A stretch of DNA of 64,000 nucleotides from Actinomycetota bacterium (lineage in GTDB: Bacteria; Actinomycetota; Acidimicrobiia; Acidimicrobiales; Ilumatobacteraceae). Shown here one piece after another: positions 8,740 to 22,328 of this stretch. The stretch is from contig CAUJET010000204.1 of NCBI GenBank assembly GCA_963169665.1, positions 1 through 64,000 on the forward strand, in the 5' to 3' direction. Within the stretch, counting starts at the first letter, position 1; the number at the start of each line of letters is the position of its first letter. A program made the translations under genes and the position numbers. A model generated the notes under the pieces. The model worked only from the letters and a program-made list of their open reading frames with translations, was not told the origin of the DNA and did no database searches.

Positions 8740-10073
8740 TGAGCATCCTCGAGACCATCGAGCAGGGCAACGAGCCCGAGCAGGGACTCAAGCCCCGCAG
8801 CGAACTGACCGCGCGCGAACTGCTCCGCGAGGTCGGAGCCGTGCTGCGGATGAGCGAGGCGGAGGCGGCCAAGCTCGGCGACCTCCCGGTCGATCCCTCC
8901 GAGGATCAGACCATGATCATCAACATGGGGCCCCAGCACCCCAGCACGCACGGCGTGCTGCGGCTCATGCTCGAGCTCCAGGGCGAGACCGTGCTGCGGT
9001 GCAAGCCGATCATCGGGTACCTCCACACGGGCATGGAGAAGACGGGCGAGCAGCTCACGTATCTCCAGGGCGGCACGAACGTCACCCGCATGGACTACCT
9101 GAGCCCGCTCAACAACGAGCTGGTGTTCAGCCTGGCGGTCGAGAAGCTGCTCGGCATCGAAGACGACATCCCCGAGCGCGCCGTGTGGATGCGCATGCTG
9201 CTCAGCGAGCTGAACCGCATGAGCAGCCACCTGTTGTTCATGGCGACCAACGGCATGGACCTCGGTGCGGTCTCGATGATGATCTACGGCTGGCGTGAGC
9301 GCGAAGAGGTGCTGCGGTTCTTCCAGAAGGTCACGGGTCTGCGGATGAACCACAACTTCATCCGCCCCGGCGGCCTCGCCGCCGACCTGCCCGACGGCTG
9401 GCGCGACGACGTGCTCGGCCTGCTCGCGCAGATCGAGCCCCGCCTCGACGAGTACGACGTGCTGATGACCGGGCAGCCGATCTGGCGCGACCGCCTCCAG
9501 GGCGTCGGTGTGATCACCGCCCAGGAGGCCATCGCCCTCGGCGCGACCGGCCCGATCCTGCGCGGCACCGGCGTGCCGTGGGACCTGCGTCGCGACCAGC
9601 CGTACCTGCGCTACCCCGAGCTCGACTTCGACGTGATCGTCGGGTCGTACGGCGACGCCTTCGACCGGTACGCCATCCGTCTCAACGAGATCCGCGAGAG
9701 CATGAAGCTCGTCCGCCAGATCCTCGACCGGATGCCGAGCGGCGACTACCGCATCCAGAACAAGAAGGTCACGCCGCCGCCGCGGGCTCGCATCGACGAG
9801 TCGATGGAGGCGTTGATCCACCACTTCAAGATCTTCACCGAGGGCTTCAAGGTGCCCGAGGGCGAGGTCTACGTGGCGATCGAGAGCCCGCGTGGCGAGA
9901 TCGGCTGCTACATCGCGAGCGACGGCTCGCCGACGCCGTACCGCATGCACGTGCGCGCCCCATCGTTCGTCAACATCCAGTGTCTGCCGCACATGATGCG
10001 TGGCGGTCTGGTCGCCGACGCCGTGGCCGTGATCTCGAGCGTCGATCCCGTGCTCGGAGAGGTTGATCGATAG
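8739..10073 (+). CDS. nuoD: NADH-quinone oxidoreductase subunit D
   Basis: 'INMGPQHPSTHGVLRL' and full 49-kDa-type sequence. Confidence 0.96.
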   Translation: MSILETIEQGNEPEQGLKPRSELTARELLREVGAVLRMSEAEAAKLGDLPVDPSEDQTMIINMGPQHPSTHGVLRLMLELQGETVLRCKPIIGYLHTGMEKTGEQLTYLQGGTNVTRMDYLSPLNNELVFSLAVEKLLGIEDDIPERAVWMRMLLSELNRMSSHLLFMATNGMDLGAVSMMIYGWREREEVLRFFQKVTGLRMNHNFIRPGGLAADLPDGWRDDVLGLLAQIEPRLDEYDVLMTGQPIWRDRLQGVGVITAQEAIALGATGPILRGTGVPWDLRRDQPYLRYPELDFDVIVGSYGDAFDRYAIRLNEIRESMKLVRQILDRMPSGDYRIQNKKVTPPPRARIDESMEALIHHFKIFTEGFKVPEGEVYVAIESPRGEIGCYIASDGSPTPYRMHVRAPSFVNIQCLPHMMRGGLVADAVAVISSVDPVLGEVDR

Positions 10074-10681
10074 ATGGCACGTCTCAACGACGACAACGTG
10101 CGCCTCGCACAGGAGATCATCGGTCGCTACCCGCGGCCGCGATCTGCCACCATCCCGTTGCTGCACCTCGCGCAGGAGCAGGAGGGCTACCTCACGCAGG
10201 ACGCGATCAAGCACGTCGCCGAGCTCGTCGGCGCCACCTCGGCCGAGGTGCTCGGGACGGCGACGTTCTACGAGATGTTCAAGTTCGAGCCGGTCGGCAA
10301 GTACCTCATCAACATCTGCGGCACCATGTCGTGCGCACTGATGGGTGCCGAGGAGCTCATGCACCACGCCGAGGAGCGCCTCGGGGTGAAGGCCGGTGGC
10401 ACCACGTCGGACGGTCTGTTCACGCTCGAGCACGCCGAGTGCCAGGCCGCCTGCACCGAGGCCCCGTGCCTGCAGGTCAACTACCGCCACGCCTTCCGGG
10501 TCACCAACGCCGACCTCGACACGCTGATCGACGACCTCCGCGCCGGCACGCTCGACGGTGAGATCCCGGCCCACGGCACCCTGGCCCGGGTCCGTCAGTC
10601 CATCCCGGCCGACAAGGCCGCCGGCGTGGTCACTCCCGAGCAGGTCGGCGCCCCTGCCTGGTTCCCGGCAAAGGATCCTTC

Positions 10682-10685
<4 letters not shown>
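10074..10685 (+). CDS. nuoE: NADH-quinone oxidoreductase subunit E
   Basis: 'INICGTMSCALMGA...EHAECQAACTEAPCLQVNY' [2Fe-2S] motif. Confidence 0.95.
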
Positions 10686-12099
<1,414 letters not shown>

Positions 12100-12100
<1 letters not shown>

Positions 12101-14502
12101 TGACCGCAACCGACAACAGCCCGGCACCTGGCGCGGACTCGGACGCCCCGCCGCCCGATCCGAACGCCGTGCAGGTCACCGTCAACGGTGTGCCGCACAC
12201 CGCTCGCAAGGGTCAGCTGATCATCGAGGCGGCGGCCGACGCCGGCCAGTACATCCCGCGCTTCTGCTACCACGAGCGGATGACGCCCGTCGGCAAGTGC
12301 CGCATGTGCCTCGTCGAGGCCGACGGCGGCCGAGGCCCCGCGGTCACGGTGTCGTGCATGGTGCCGGTGGCGCCCGACATGAAGATCGAGACCGAGTCGC
12401 CGATGGCGAAGCGGATGCAGGAGGGCGTGCTCGAGCTGCTGCTCGCCAACCACCCCCTCGACTGCCCGGTCTGCGACAAGGGTGGCGAGTGTCCGCTGCA
12501 GGACCAGACGATGAGCCACGGCCCGGGCGAGAGCCGGTTCGTCGAGGAGAAGCGTCACTACGAGAAGCCGATCCCGATCAGCGACCTCGTGTTCCTCGAC
12601 CGTGAGCGCTGCATCCTCTGCGACCGCTGCACCCGGTTCGCCGACGAGGTCGCTGGCGACGCGCTGATCCACTTCATCGGCCGTGGCAACTCCACCCAGG
12701 TGATGACGTTCCCCGACGAGCCGTTCGCCAGCTACTTCAGTGGCAACACCGTGCAGATCTGCCCGGTCGGCGCGCTCACGGCGAAGCCGTACCGCTTCAA
12801 GGCCCGCCCATGGGACCTCGACGAGGTCGAGAGCACCTGCACCACCTGTTCGGTCGGTTGCCGCACCGTCGTGCAGTCGAGCCGCGACCAGCTGCTGCGC
12901 TACCAGGGCGTCGACAGCGATCCGGTCAACTGGGGCTGGCTCTGCGACCGCGGCCGGTTCGGGTTCGAGTCGGTCAACAGCGACCACCGCCTCACCGAGC
13001 CGCTCGTGCGGTCGGCCACCGGCCTCGTGCCCACCAGCTGGAACGCCGCGCTCGCCGCCACGGTCACGCTGATCGAGGACGCGAAGGCCGCTGCCGGTCC
13101 GGAGAGCATCGCGGTGATCGGTGGTGCCCGGGGCACCAACGAGGACGCGTTCGCCTGGGCCCGACTCGCCCACGACGTCATCGACACGCCGAACGTCTAC
13201 TCGCAGATGGGCGACGGCCTGCCGGTCGGCATCCTCGGCATGCCACGAGCAACGATCAACGATGTTGCATCTGCAACGACCATCGTGTTGCTCGCCCCCG
13301 ACCTCAAGGAAGAGCTGCCGATCCTCTACCTGCGCGTGCGCGACGCCGTCGAGAAGCGGCGCGCCAAGGTGATCGAGTTCACTCCGAAGCAGGGCGGCGT
13401 CACGCGGTACGCATGGAAGAGCATCGCCTACGAGCCGGGCACCCAGGTCGACGCCGTCAGCGCCGCCCTCGCCGACCCGGCCATCGCGGCCCAGCTCGCG
13501 TCGGGCAGCGTCGCCGTCGTCGCCGGTCGGGCGAACCTCGCCGAGACCTCGGCTGCCACTGTGCAGGCCCTCCAGACACTGCTGGCCGCCGTGCCGCAGG
13601 CCACGGTGCTCCCGGCGTTCCGCCGCGGCAACGTCGTCGGTGCACTGCAGGTCGGCATGCGCCCCCGCTCCGGCGGTCTCGACACCCGGGGCACGCTGCA
13701 GGCGGCGGCCGACGGCAAGATCGAGTGCCTGATCCTCGTGGGCGCCGACCCGCTCGCCGACTTCCCCGACAGCGACCTCGCCCGCCGCGCCCTCTTCGGT
13801 GCCCGGAGGATCATCAGCGTCGACACCCATCTGTCGGCGACGTCCGACCGGGCCGACGTCGTGCTGCCCGCCGCAGCGTTCGGCGAGAAGAGCGGCACCA
13901 CGACCAACCTCGAGGGCCGGGTCACCACCCTCGGCCGAAAGGTCACCCCGGCCGGCACGAGCCGTCCCGACTGGATGATCGCTGCGGCGATCGCGCAGGG
14001 TCTCGGTGTCGACCTCGGTTACCGCTCCGTCGACGACATCACCGATGCCATCGCCGCCATGGTCGCCTCGTACGACGGCGTCACGCGTGAGGCGCTCGCG
14101 TCGTCGCCCGACGGCATCATGAGCCACACGCCCGCCTCGATCGATCCGATCAACCCCGTGTCGGTGGAGATCGGCGTGCGCAACAGCTACGACTTCCGTC
14201 TCGTGGTCAGCCGCAAGCTGTACGACGCCGCAGTCGGCACGGCGACCAGCCCGTCGATGGCGCACCTGGCGCCGGGTCAGTCGGCCCATCTGCACCCGCT
14301 CGACGTGGAGCGTGCCGGCGTCGTCGCCGGTGCCGAGGTGAAGGTCATCAGCCCGCGGGCGACGGCCGTCATGCGCATCGAGGCCGATCCGACCGTGCTG
14401 CGCGGCACGGTGTGGGTCCCGTTCAACCAGCCGGGTGGCAACGTCGGTGACCTCATCGACTGCACTGCACCCGTCACCGACGTCCGAATCGAGAACCTCT
14501 GA
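12100..14502 (+). CDS. nuoG: NADH-quinone oxidoreductase subunit G
   Basis: N-terminal [2Fe-2S] domain, 'CPVCDKGGECPLQD', CTTCSVGC...C additional cluster ligands, molybdopterin-like domain. Confidence 0.95.
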
Positions 14503-15725
14503 TGCTGGCGCTCGACCCGCTCCTGATCGGCGACCTCGACCTCGGGGACGTCCTGATCGTCCTCCTCAAGGTCGTCGTCGTCTTCGTCGTCGGCCTCGTC
14601 GCCACCATGCTCATGGTGTGGTTCGAGCGCAAGGTCATCTCGGGCATGCAGAACCGCATCGGCCCGAACAAGGCCGGTCCGTTCGGCCTGCTCCAGACCC
14701 TCGCCGACGGCATCAAGCTGTTCTTCAAGGAGGACCTGATCCCCGAGCGGTCCGACCGCTTCGTGTTCAAGCTGGCGCCGTACCTGTCGTTCGTCCCTGC
14801 CTTCCTCGTCTGGGCCGTCATTCCGCTCGGCGGTGACTTCACCGGTGACAAGCAGGGCCTCGTCACCTGGTTCGGCCGCGAGACGCGCGTGCAACTGGCC
14901 GACCCGCAGATCGGCGTGCTCCTCCTGCTGGCGCTGAGCGGCATCGCCGTGTACGGCATCATGCTCGCCGGCTGGGCATCCGGCTCGAAGTACCCGCTCC
15001 TCGGCTCGGTCCGCGCGTCGGCGCAGATGGTGAGCTACGAAGCGGCGCTCGGCATGAGCATCGGCGCCGTGTTGCTCCTCGCCGGCACGCTCAGCACGAG
15101 CGGCATCGTCGACAACCAGGACGGCTTCACGAACTGGCACCTCGTCTCCACCGGCGTGTTGCCGTTCGTGATCTTCATGCTCGCAGCCACGGCTGAGCTC
15201 AACCGCCCGCCGTTCGACCTCGTCGAGGCCGAGCAGGAGCTCGTCGGCGGCTTCAACACCGAGTACTCCAGCATCCGCTTCGCCTTGTTCTTCCTGGCCG
15301 AGTTCATGAACACGATCACGATGAGCGCGGTGATCGTGACGTTGTTCTTCGGCGGCCCGCAGCCGCTGTCGGTCGACATCGGTGGGCTCCAGTGGGACGG
15401 CGATCTCTACCTCGGGCCGCTCAACGGCACCATCTGGTTCCTGCTGAAGCTGCTCGTGTTCCTGTACGTGTACGTCTGGTTCCGTGCCACGCTGCCCCGC
15501 CTGCGCTACGACCAGCTGATGAACCTCGGATGGAAGATCCTCATCCCGGTGTCGCTCGGCTGGTTCATGCTCCTCGCCGCGTTCAAGCTCGGTCAGGACG
15601 AGGGATGGAACCGGGTCGCCGTCGGCGCGGTCGGCCTGGCGGTGCTCGCCCTCGGCGCAGCCCTGCTGTCGGCGGCCACCAAGGTGAGCGCCCGCAACCG
15701 TGAGCGAGAAGGGGCCATGTTCTGA
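14502..15725 (+). CDS. nuoH: NADH-quinone oxidoreductase subunit H
   Basis: '[37 protein letters not shown]'. Confidence 0.96.
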   Translation: MLALDPLLIGDLDLGDVLIVLLKVVVVFVVGLVATMLMVWFERKVISGMQNRIGPNKAGPFGLLQTLADGIKLFFKEDLIPERSDRFVFKLAPYLSFVPAFLVWAVIPLGGDFTGDKQGLVTWFGRETRVQLADPQIGVLLLLALSGIAVYGIMLAGWASGSKYPLLGSVRASAQMVSYEAALGMSIGAVLLLAGTLSTSGIVDNQDGFTNWHLVSTGVLPFVIFMLAATAELNRPPFDLVEAEQELVGGFNTEYSSIRFALFFLAEFMNTITMSAVIVTLFFGGPQPLSVDIGGLQWDGDLYLGPLNGTIWFLLKLLVFLYVYVWFRATLPRLRYDQLMNLGWKILIPVSLGWFMLLAAFKLGQDEGWNRVAVGAVGLAVLALGAALLSAATKVSARNREREGAMF

Positions 15726-16426
15726 TGGGCTACTTGGAAGGGTTCGGTATCACCCTCCGCCAGCACCGCCTGTTCGGCGGCAAGCGCGTCACCACCAGCT
15801 ACTCGGGTGGGCGTCGGGCGAGGAAGGGCAAGTCCACCGAGGGCAGTGACGAGAAGATCGACAAGCCCGAGCGGCTGCACGGACGCCACGTCCTCAATCG
15901 CTACGAGGACGGCATGGAGAAGTGCATCGGCTGCGAGCTCTGCGCTGGTGTGTGCCCCGCCAAGTGCATCTACGTGCGTGGCAAGGACAACGATCCCGAG
16001 AACCCCACGTCGCCCGGCGAGCGGTTCGGGTTCGTCTACGAGATCAACTACCTCCGCTGCATCCACTGCGATCTGTGTGTCGAGGCCTGCCCCACGGAGG
16101 CCATCACCGAGAGCAAGATGTTCGAGTTCAGCTTCACGAACCGCAAGGACGCCATCTACACGAAGGCGGAACTGGTGGTCGACGACTCCGGCAAGCCCAA
16201 GCAGCTGCCGTGGGAGGACTGGCGCGAGGGCGAGGATCTGCTCACGAGCGGCTGGATGCGGGCGACCGCGGCCGCCGGTGACGCCAGCTTCGTCGGCGAG
16301 GTCGGTTGGAGCAACGAGCTCGGCTACGGCGTGCGCAGCGCCGAACCGAAGCAGGCCGTGGCGGACACGCCGAAGACGGTCAAGACCATCTCGCGAGGTC
16401 CGGCGAACGGGCACGGGGGACACTGA
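15725..16426 (+). CDS. nuoI: NADH-quinone oxidoreductase subunit I
   Basis: Two [4Fe-4S] motifs [12 protein letters not shown] / [12 protein letters not shown]. Confidence 0.95.
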   Translation: MGYLEGFGITLRQHRLFGGKRVTTSYSGGRRARKGKSTEGSDEKIDKPERLHGRHVLNRYEDGMEKCIGCELCAGVCPAKCIYVRGKDNDPENPTSPGERFGFVYEINYLRCIHCDLCVEACPTEAITESKMFEFSFTNRKDAIYTKAELVVDDSGKPKQLPWEDWREGEDLLTSGWMRATAAAGDASFVGEVGWSNELGYGVRSAEPKQAVADTPKTVKTISRGPANGHGGH

Positions 16427-16428
16427 CG

Positions 16429-16986
16429 ATGGAGTTGTTCGTCTTCGTCTGTGCCGCGGCCATGGTGCTGGTGGGTGCGGTGGGCGTGATCGTCCGCAGC
16501 CACCCGGTGCACGCCGCACTCAGCCTCGTGCTCACGCTGTTCGGTGTCGCCGTGCTGTTCGTCGCCCAGGAGGCCCACTTCCTGGCCGCCGTGCAGGTGA
16601 TCGTCTACGCCGGCGCCATCGTCGTGCTGTTCCTGTTCGTGATCATGCTCCTCGGCGTCGACAACGCCGAGGACCTGCAGATCGAGCCGATCGCCGTCCA
16701 GCGCCCGCTCGCCACGATCGTCGGCGCTGGCACGCTCGCGTTGCTCGTGACGGCCGTGACCCAGGGGTCCGACGCGATCCGCTCGGGCACGGGTGCGGGC
16801 ATCGACGACGCCACCGTCACCGGCGACCCCGACAGCAACATCCGCCAGATCGCCCGCGACCTCTTCAGCGACCACGTGTTCGCGTTCGAGCTCGTCTCGG
16901 TGCTGCTGGTGGTCGCCGTCGTCGGCACGGTGCTGTTGTCGCGTCGCCCCGACAAGCTCGGACCCCAGTCGGGAGGCGCGCGGTGA
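16429..16986 (+). CDS. nuoJ: NADH-quinone oxidoreductase subunit J
   Basis: '[21 protein letters not shown]' signature and operon position. Confidence 0.94.
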   Translation: MELFVFVCAAAMVLVGAVGVIVRSHPVHAALSLVLTLFGVAVLFVAQEAHFLAAVQVIVYAGAIVVLFLFVIMLLGVDNAEDLQIEPIAVQRPLATIVGAGTLALLVTAVTQGSDAIRSGTGAGIDDATVTGDPDSNIRQIARDLFSDHVFAFELVSVLLVVAVVGTVLLSRRPDKLGPQSGGAR

Positions 16987-17300
16987 TCGCTGCGATCGAA
17001 CCCACGTCCACCTGGTACCTGATCCTCGCCGCGCTCCTGTTCTGCGTCGGCATGGTCGGCGTCATGGTGCGGCGCAACCCGCTCGTGATGTTCATGTGCG
17101 TCGAGCTGATGCTCAACGCGGTGAACCTGAGCTTCGTCGCCCTCGCGAAGGATCTGGGCGACATCAAGGGGCAGACCATCGTGTTCTTCGTGATGGTCGT
17201 CGCCGCTGCCGAGGTCGTGGTCGGCCTGGGCATCATCGTTGCCATCCTCCGTCGCAAGCCACAGGCCACTGCTGACGACATGGCGGAGCTGAAGGGCTGA
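16983..17300 (+). CDS. nuoK: NADH-quinone oxidoreductase subunit K
   Basis: '[24 protein letters not shown]'; GTG start. Confidence 0.95.
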   Translation: MIAAIEPTSTWYLILAALLFCVGMVGVMVRRNPLVMFMCVELMLNAVNLSFVALAKDLGDIKGQTIVFFVMVVAAAEVVVGLGIIVAILRRKPQATADDMAELKG

Positions 17301-17302
17301 TC

Positions 17303-19216
17303 GTGGTCGACGTCGTCTGGCTCATTCCTGCACTGCCGCTCGCCGGCTTCGTGCTCATCCTGTTGTTCGGGCGTCGCCTCGGCGACCCGAAGGCGGGCTA
17401 CCTCGCATCGACGATGATCGGCGCGTCGTTCCTCGTCACCGTCGGCGTGTTCGCGGATCTGATGTCGAAGACCGCCGAGGAGCGCCGCCACATCGCGACG
17501 CTGTTCCGCTGGGTTCCCGTCGGCGACCTGCAGGTCGACCTCGCGTTCCTCGCTGATCCGCTCAGCATCACGATGTGCCTGTTCGTCACCGGCATCGGCA
17601 CGCTCATCCACCTGTACGCCGTCGGCTACATGCACGGCGATCCGCGGTTCTCGAAGTTCTTCCTCTACCTGAACCTGTTCGCGCTCAGCATGATCGTGCT
17701 GGTGCTCGGCGAGAACCTGTTGGTCACCTTCCTCGGGTGGGAGGGCGTCGGCACCTGCTCGTACTTCCTCATCTCCTTCTGGCACGAGCGCGACAGCGCG
17801 GCCACCGCCGGCAAGAAGGCCTTCGTCACCAACCGCGTCGGTGACTGGGGCGTGATGATGGCGATGTTCCTGGCGTTCCAGGCCGTCGGCACCGTGAGCT
17901 ACGGCGGCCTCAACGCCGCCGCCGAGAGCGGGGCGCTCAGCCAGAGCACGGCCACCGCGATCGCGATCATGTTGTTCATCGGCGCCTGTGGCAAGAGCGC
18001 CCAGTTGCCCCTCTACATCTGGCTGCCCGACGCGATGGAGGGCCCCACCCCGGTGAGCGCCCTCATCCACGCGGCGACGATGGTGACCGCGGGCGTGTTC
18101 CTGATGACCCGCGTCAACCCGGTGATCGCCGTGTCGGCCGAATGGGTCACCTGGACGATCGCGATCGTCGGCTGCGCCACCGCGCTGTTCGCCGCGACGA
18201 TCGCCGTCGCCCAGAACGACATCAAGAAGGTGCTCGCCTACTCGACGGTCAGCCAGCTCGGGTACATGTTCCTCGCCGTGGGGTCGGGTGCGTACGTGGC
18301 CGCCATCTTCCACATGGTCACCCACGCGTTCTTCAAGGCGCTGCTGTTCCTCGGTTCCGGCTCGGTCATCCACGGCATGCACCACGAACAGGACATGCGC
18401 AAGATGGGCGCGCTGCGCAAGCTGATGCCCGTCACCGCGATGACGTTCATCATCGGCTGGCTCGCCATCGCCGGTGTCCCGCCGTTCGCCGGCTTCTGGA
18501 GCAAGGACGAGATCCTGCTCTACACCTTCGCCAAGAGCCCTGTCCTCTACGTGTTCGGCCTCGTCACCGCGCTGCTCACCGCGTACTACATGACCCGTCA
18601 GGTGATCATGGTGTTCTTCGGCGAGGCCCGCTGGCACGACCACGCCGACGAGCACGGCGCACACGGCGACTTCCAGCCGCACGAGAGCCCGAAGATCATG
18701 CTCCTCCCGCTCGTGGTGCTCGCGGGTCTGTCGATCGTCGGTGGCGCACTGCAGCTGCCGTTCTCGAGCGACCTGCACTTCCTCGAGAAGTGGTTGGAGC
18801 CGGTGATCGAGTTCGGTGAGGCCGACATCCACGGCACCTGGGCGTACGACAACAAGTACCTCCTCCTCGGTGTCGCTGTCCTGATCGCCGCGATCGGCAT
18901 CGCCGCCTCGGTGGCGGTCTACGGCAAGAAGAAGGCGAAGGCCATCGAGCCGGCGATCCTCGAGCAGGGGTGGTACTACGACAAGGGCGTCAGCGCCTTC
19001 ATGGGCGGTCCCGGTCGGAAGGGCTTCGACGCGATCGCCTGGTTCGACGCCAAGGTCGTCGACGGCGCCGTCAACGGTGTGGCCAAGTTGGTGCAGGGCA
19101 CCGCAGGGCAGGCACGCAAGACCCAGAGCGGCTTCGTGCGGCAGTACGCTGCCGCACTCGGTGTCGGGGTCGTGCTCATGCTCGTGTGGTTCGTGGTGAT
19201 CCGGGGGATCCTCTGA
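17303..19216 (+). CDS. nuoL: NADH-quinone oxidoreductase subunit L
   Basis: 'WEGVGTCSYFLISFW', 'WLPDAMEGPTPVSALIHAATMVTAGV'. Confidence 0.95.
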   Translation: MVDVVWLIPALPLAGFVLILLFGRRLGDPKAGYLASTMIGASFLVTVGVFADLMSKTAEERRHIATLFRWVPVGDLQVDLAFLADPLSITMCLFVTGIGTLIHLYAVGYMHGDPRFSKFFLYLNLFALSMIVLVLGENLLVTFLGWEGVGTCSYFLISFWHERDSAATAGKKAFVTNRVGDWGVMMAMFLAFQAVGTVSYGGLNAAAESGALSQSTATAIAIMLFIGACGKSAQLPLYIWLPDAMEGPTPVSALIHAATMVTAGVFLMTRVNPVIAVSAEWVTWTIAIVGCATALFAATIAVAQNDIKKVLAYSTVSQLGYMFLAVGSGAYVAAIFHMVTHAFFKALLFLGSGSVIHGMHHEQDMRKMGALRKLMPVTAMTFIIGWLAIAGVPPFAGFWSKDEILLYTFAKSPVLYVFGLVTALLTAYYMTRQVIMVFFGEARWHDHADEHGAHGDFQPHESPKIMLLPLVVLAGLSIVGGALQLPFSSDLHFLEKWLEPVIEFGEADIHGTWAYDNKYLLLGVAVLIAAIGIAASVAVYGKKKAKAIEPAILEQGWYYDKGVSAFMGGPGRKGFDAIAWFDAKVVDGAVNGVAKLVQGTAGQARKTQSGFVRQYAAALGVGVVLMLVWFVVIRGIL

Positions 19217-20763
19217 TGTCGTTCCCGATCCTCACCGCACTGGTGCTCGTCCCGGCCGCCGGCGCCCTCGCCGTCGCGCTGCTGTCGCAGCGTCGCCCTG
19301 AATGGATCAAGCTCGTCGCGATCCTCGTCAGCGTCTTCACCGGCGCGATGACGATCTGGTTGCTCTCGACGTTCGAGACCGCCGACAGCGGCTTCCAGTT
19401 CGTCAGCAAGCACGCATGGATCAAGCCGTGGGGCATCTCGTGGCACCTCGGCGTCGACGGCATCTCGCTGTTCCTCGTCGTGCTCACCGGCGTGCTGTTC
19501 CCGCTCGTGATCCTCGGTACCGACCCGCACCACGACCACAAGCGCTACCTCGCCTGGCTGTTGCTGCTCGAGGCCGGGATGATGGGCAGCTTCCTCAGCC
19601 TCGACCTGTTCCTGTTCTTCGTCTTCTTCGAGATCGTCCTCGTCCCGATGTACTTCCTCATCGGTGGCTGGGGCTACGAGGGCCGCGTCTACGCCGCCAC
19701 GAAGTTCTTCCTCTACACGATGGTCGGCTCGGCGTTCATGCTCGTCGGCATCGTCACCACGGCGTTCCTCGCCAAGAGCAATGGCGTCGGCCACCTCACC
19801 TTCGACCTGGTCGAGTTGGCGGAGAAGGCCGAGTTCGCGACGACGACCGGTCGCTGGCTGTTCTTCGCGATCGCCATCGCGTTCGCGATCAAGGTGCCGA
19901 TGTTCCCGCTCCACACCTGGCTGCCCGACGCGCACACGCAGGCGCCCACCGGCGGCTCGGTGATCCTCGCCGGCGTGATGCTGAAGCTCGGCACCTACGG
20001 CTTGCTGCGCTTCGGTGTGTTCCTCTTCCCGGAGGCCGCTCGCTGGAGCCGCCCGCTGTTCCTCACGCTCGCCGTGATCGGCATCATCTACGGCGCGATC
20101 GCCGCGACGATGCAGAAGGACCTCAAGCGCCTCGTCGCCTACTCCTCGGTCGCACACCTCGGCTTCATCGTGCTCGGCACCTTCGCCTTCACGTCACAGG
20201 CCATCACCGGTGCCACGATGCAGATGATCAACCACGGTCTCAGCACCGGTGCGTTGTTCCTCCTCGTCGGGATGATCTACGAGCGTCGCCACACCCGCCA
20301 GATCGCCGAGCTCAAGGGCCTGCAGAAGGTGGCACCCATCTTCGCCGCGGCGTTCATGGTGGTCATGCTGTCGTCCATCGGCGTACCCGGTCTGAACGGT
20401 TTCGTCGGTGAGTACCTGATCCTCATCGGGTCGTTCCTCACGGCCCGCTGGTGGACCGTCGTCGCCGCCACCGGTGTCATCCTCGCTGCGCTGTACCTGC
20501 TGTGGGCCTACCAGCGTGTGTTCCACGGCGAGCCCGACGAGGCCAACCGTTCGTTCCCCGAGCTGCGCGCGAAGGAAGCGGCGGTGCTGCTGCCGTTCAT
20601 CGGCCTCATCGTGTTCACCGGTGTGTATCCCAAGCCGATGCTCGACCGCATCGAGCCGAGTGTGAAGGCGTTGATCACCCACGTGAGCGACAAGACCGGC
20701 TACGAAGAGCCGAACGTCCCCGAGCCGATCGAGGTCGAGGCACACGAGGAGGCCCAGCCGTGA
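19216..20763 (+). CDS. nuoM: NADH-quinone oxidoreductase subunit M
   Basis: 'FFEIVLVPMYFLIGGWG', 'HTWLPDAHTQAPTGGSVILAGVMLKLGTYG'. Confidence 0.95.
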   Translation: MSFPILTALVLVPAAGALAVALLSQRRPEWIKLVAILVSVFTGAMTIWLLSTFETADSGFQFVSKHAWIKPWGISWHLGVDGISLFLVVLTGVLFPLVILGTDPHHDHKRYLAWLLLLEAGMMGSFLSLDLFLFFVFFEIVLVPMYFLIGGWGYEGRVYAATKFFLYTMVGSAFMLVGIVTTAFLAKSNGVGHLTFDLVELAEKAEFATTTGRWLFFAIAIAFAIKVPMFPLHTWLPDAHTQAPTGGSVILAGVMLKLGTYGLLRFGVFLFPEAARWSRPLFLTLAVIGIIYGAIAATMQKDLKRLVAYSSVAHLGFIVLGTFAFTSQAITGATMQMINHGLSTGALFLLVGMIYERRHTRQIAELKGLQKVAPIFAAAFMVVMLSSIGVPGLNGFVGEYLILIGSFLTARWWTVVAATGVILAALYLLWAYQRVFHGEPDEANRSFPELRAKEAAVLLPFIGLIVFTGVYPKPMLDRIEPSVKALITHVSDKTGYEEPNVPEPIEVEAHEEAQP

Positions 20764-22289
20764 TCGCCGAGACCCTCACCGGACCCCCGATCTCGTGGTT
20801 CGACCTCAGCCCGCTGCTGATCCTGCTCGGCGCAGCGCTGGTGCTGCTCGTCGCCGCATCGCTCACCCCGCGGTGGCCCCGAGGGCTGTACGCGGCATTC
20901 TCGGCGACGGCCGCCGGCGCCACCATGGTCATGGGTTTCGTCCTGTGGGACGACGTCACCGATCAGGGTGCGCGCACCCTCGTGGGCGACGCGATCACGC
21001 TCGACGCGTTCTCGATGTTCGCCACGATCGCGATCGCCGTCACCGTGCTGCTGGCCAGCCTCGTCACCGACGACTACCTGCGCCGCGAGCAGATGGACGG
21101 CCCCGAGGTCTACGCGCTCTACCTCACCGCCGCGATCGGCGGGATCACGATGGCGATGGCAAACGATCTGATCGTGCTGTTCCTCGGCCTCGAGGTGCTG
21201 TCGATCTCGTTCTACGTGCTCGCCGCCAGCCATCGCCGTCGGATCGAGAGCCAGGAAGCAGGCATCAAGTACTTCGTGCTCGGTGGCTTCTCGTCGGCGT
21301 TCTTCCTCTACGGCATCGCCCTCATCTACGGCGGCACGGGCCACACCCGCTACGACGAGATCGTCGGCGCCGTGAACGGCATCGTTCCCACCGAGCGCAA
21401 GGACGCCCTCGTCCTGGCCGGTGTCGCGCTGCTGCTGGTCGGCCTCGCCTTCAAGGTGTCGGCCGTACCGTTCCACTTCTGGACCCCGGACGTGTACCAG
21501 GGTGCGCCCACGCCGGTCACCGCGTTCATGGCATCGGCCGGCAAGATCGGTGCGTTCGCCGCGATGCTCCGGGTGCTCACCCAGGCGTTGCCCAACTGGC
21601 GTGACGACTGGCGCCCGGTCGTGTGGGTGATCGCCGTGGCCACCCTCGTGATCGGCTCGATCCTCGCCGTCGTGCAGACGAACGTGAAGCGCATGCTCGC
21701 CTATTCGTCGATCAGCCACGCGGGCTTCATCCTCGTGGGTGTCGAGGCCGCCGGCCACGCTGCCGGCGAGGCCGATCCCGGCCGGGGCGTCTCCGCATCG
21801 CTGCTCTACCTGCTGCTGTACGCGGTCCTGGTGCTGGGCACGTTCGCGATCGTCACCGTCGTGGGACGCACCGGCGACTCGCAGACCGATCTGGCGGCGT
21901 TCCGCGGCCTGGGCCGGACGCGGCCGGCGCTCGCGCTGGCCATGACCGTGCTCCTGCTCGCGCAGGCGGGTGTGCCGCTCACGTCAGGCTTCGTCGCCAA
22001 GTTCGGCGTGATCGAGGCCGCTGTCGACGAGCGCAGCTACGCCATCGCGATCATCGCCATGCTCGCATCGGTCATCGCGGCGTTCCTGTACCTGCGGATC
22101 ATGATCAGCATGTGGATCACCGACGCCGAGGCGGGCGACGATGCACGCGAAGCGGTGCGCGTCTCGCTCTCGAGCGGAATCGCCATCGTCCTCGCGGTCG
22201 GCTTCACGCTGCTCGTCGGCGTCGCCCCCGGCTGGATCGTCTCGGCTGCGGAGAACGCCACCACCATCGCCCGGTCGGCCCTTCCCTGA
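20760..22289 (+). CDS. nuoN: NADH-quinone oxidoreductase subunit N
   Basis: 'FHFWTPDVYQGAPTPVTAFMASAGKIGAF'; overlaps nuoM stop. Confidence 0.95.
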   Translation: MIAETLTGPPISWFDLSPLLILLGAALVLLVAASLTPRWPRGLYAAFSATAAGATMVMGFVLWDDVTDQGARTLVGDAITLDAFSMFATIAIAVTVLLASLVTDDYLRREQMDGPEVYALYLTAAIGGITMAMANDLIVLFLGLEVLSISFYVLAASHRRRIESQEAGIKYFVLGGFSSAFFLYGIALIYGGTGHTRYDEIVGAVNGIVPTERKDALVLAGVALLLVGLAFKVSAVPFHFWTPDVYQGAPTPVTAFMASAGKIGAFAAMLRVLTQALPNWRDDWRPVVWVIAVATLVIGSILAVVQTNVKRMLAYSSISHAGFILVGVEAAGHAAGEADPGRGVSASLLYLLLYAVLVLGTFAIVTVVGRTGDSQTDLAAFRGLGRTRPALALAMTVLLLAQAGVPLTSGFVAKFGVIEAAVDERSYAIAIIAMLASVIAAFLYLRIMISMWITDAEAGDDAREAVRVSLSSGIAIVLAVGFTLLVGVAPGWIVSAAENATTIARSALP

Positions 22290-22328
22290 TCGACCCTGGC
22301 CCGGCGATGCCGCCGGGTCGCTACCGGA

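Noticed and set aside
16800-22200. Frequent GCGATCGC/ATCGCGATCG palindromes
   Set aside because: Explained by Ile-Ala codon runs (atc gcg atc gcc) in TM proteins at high GC; no evidence of an independent signal.
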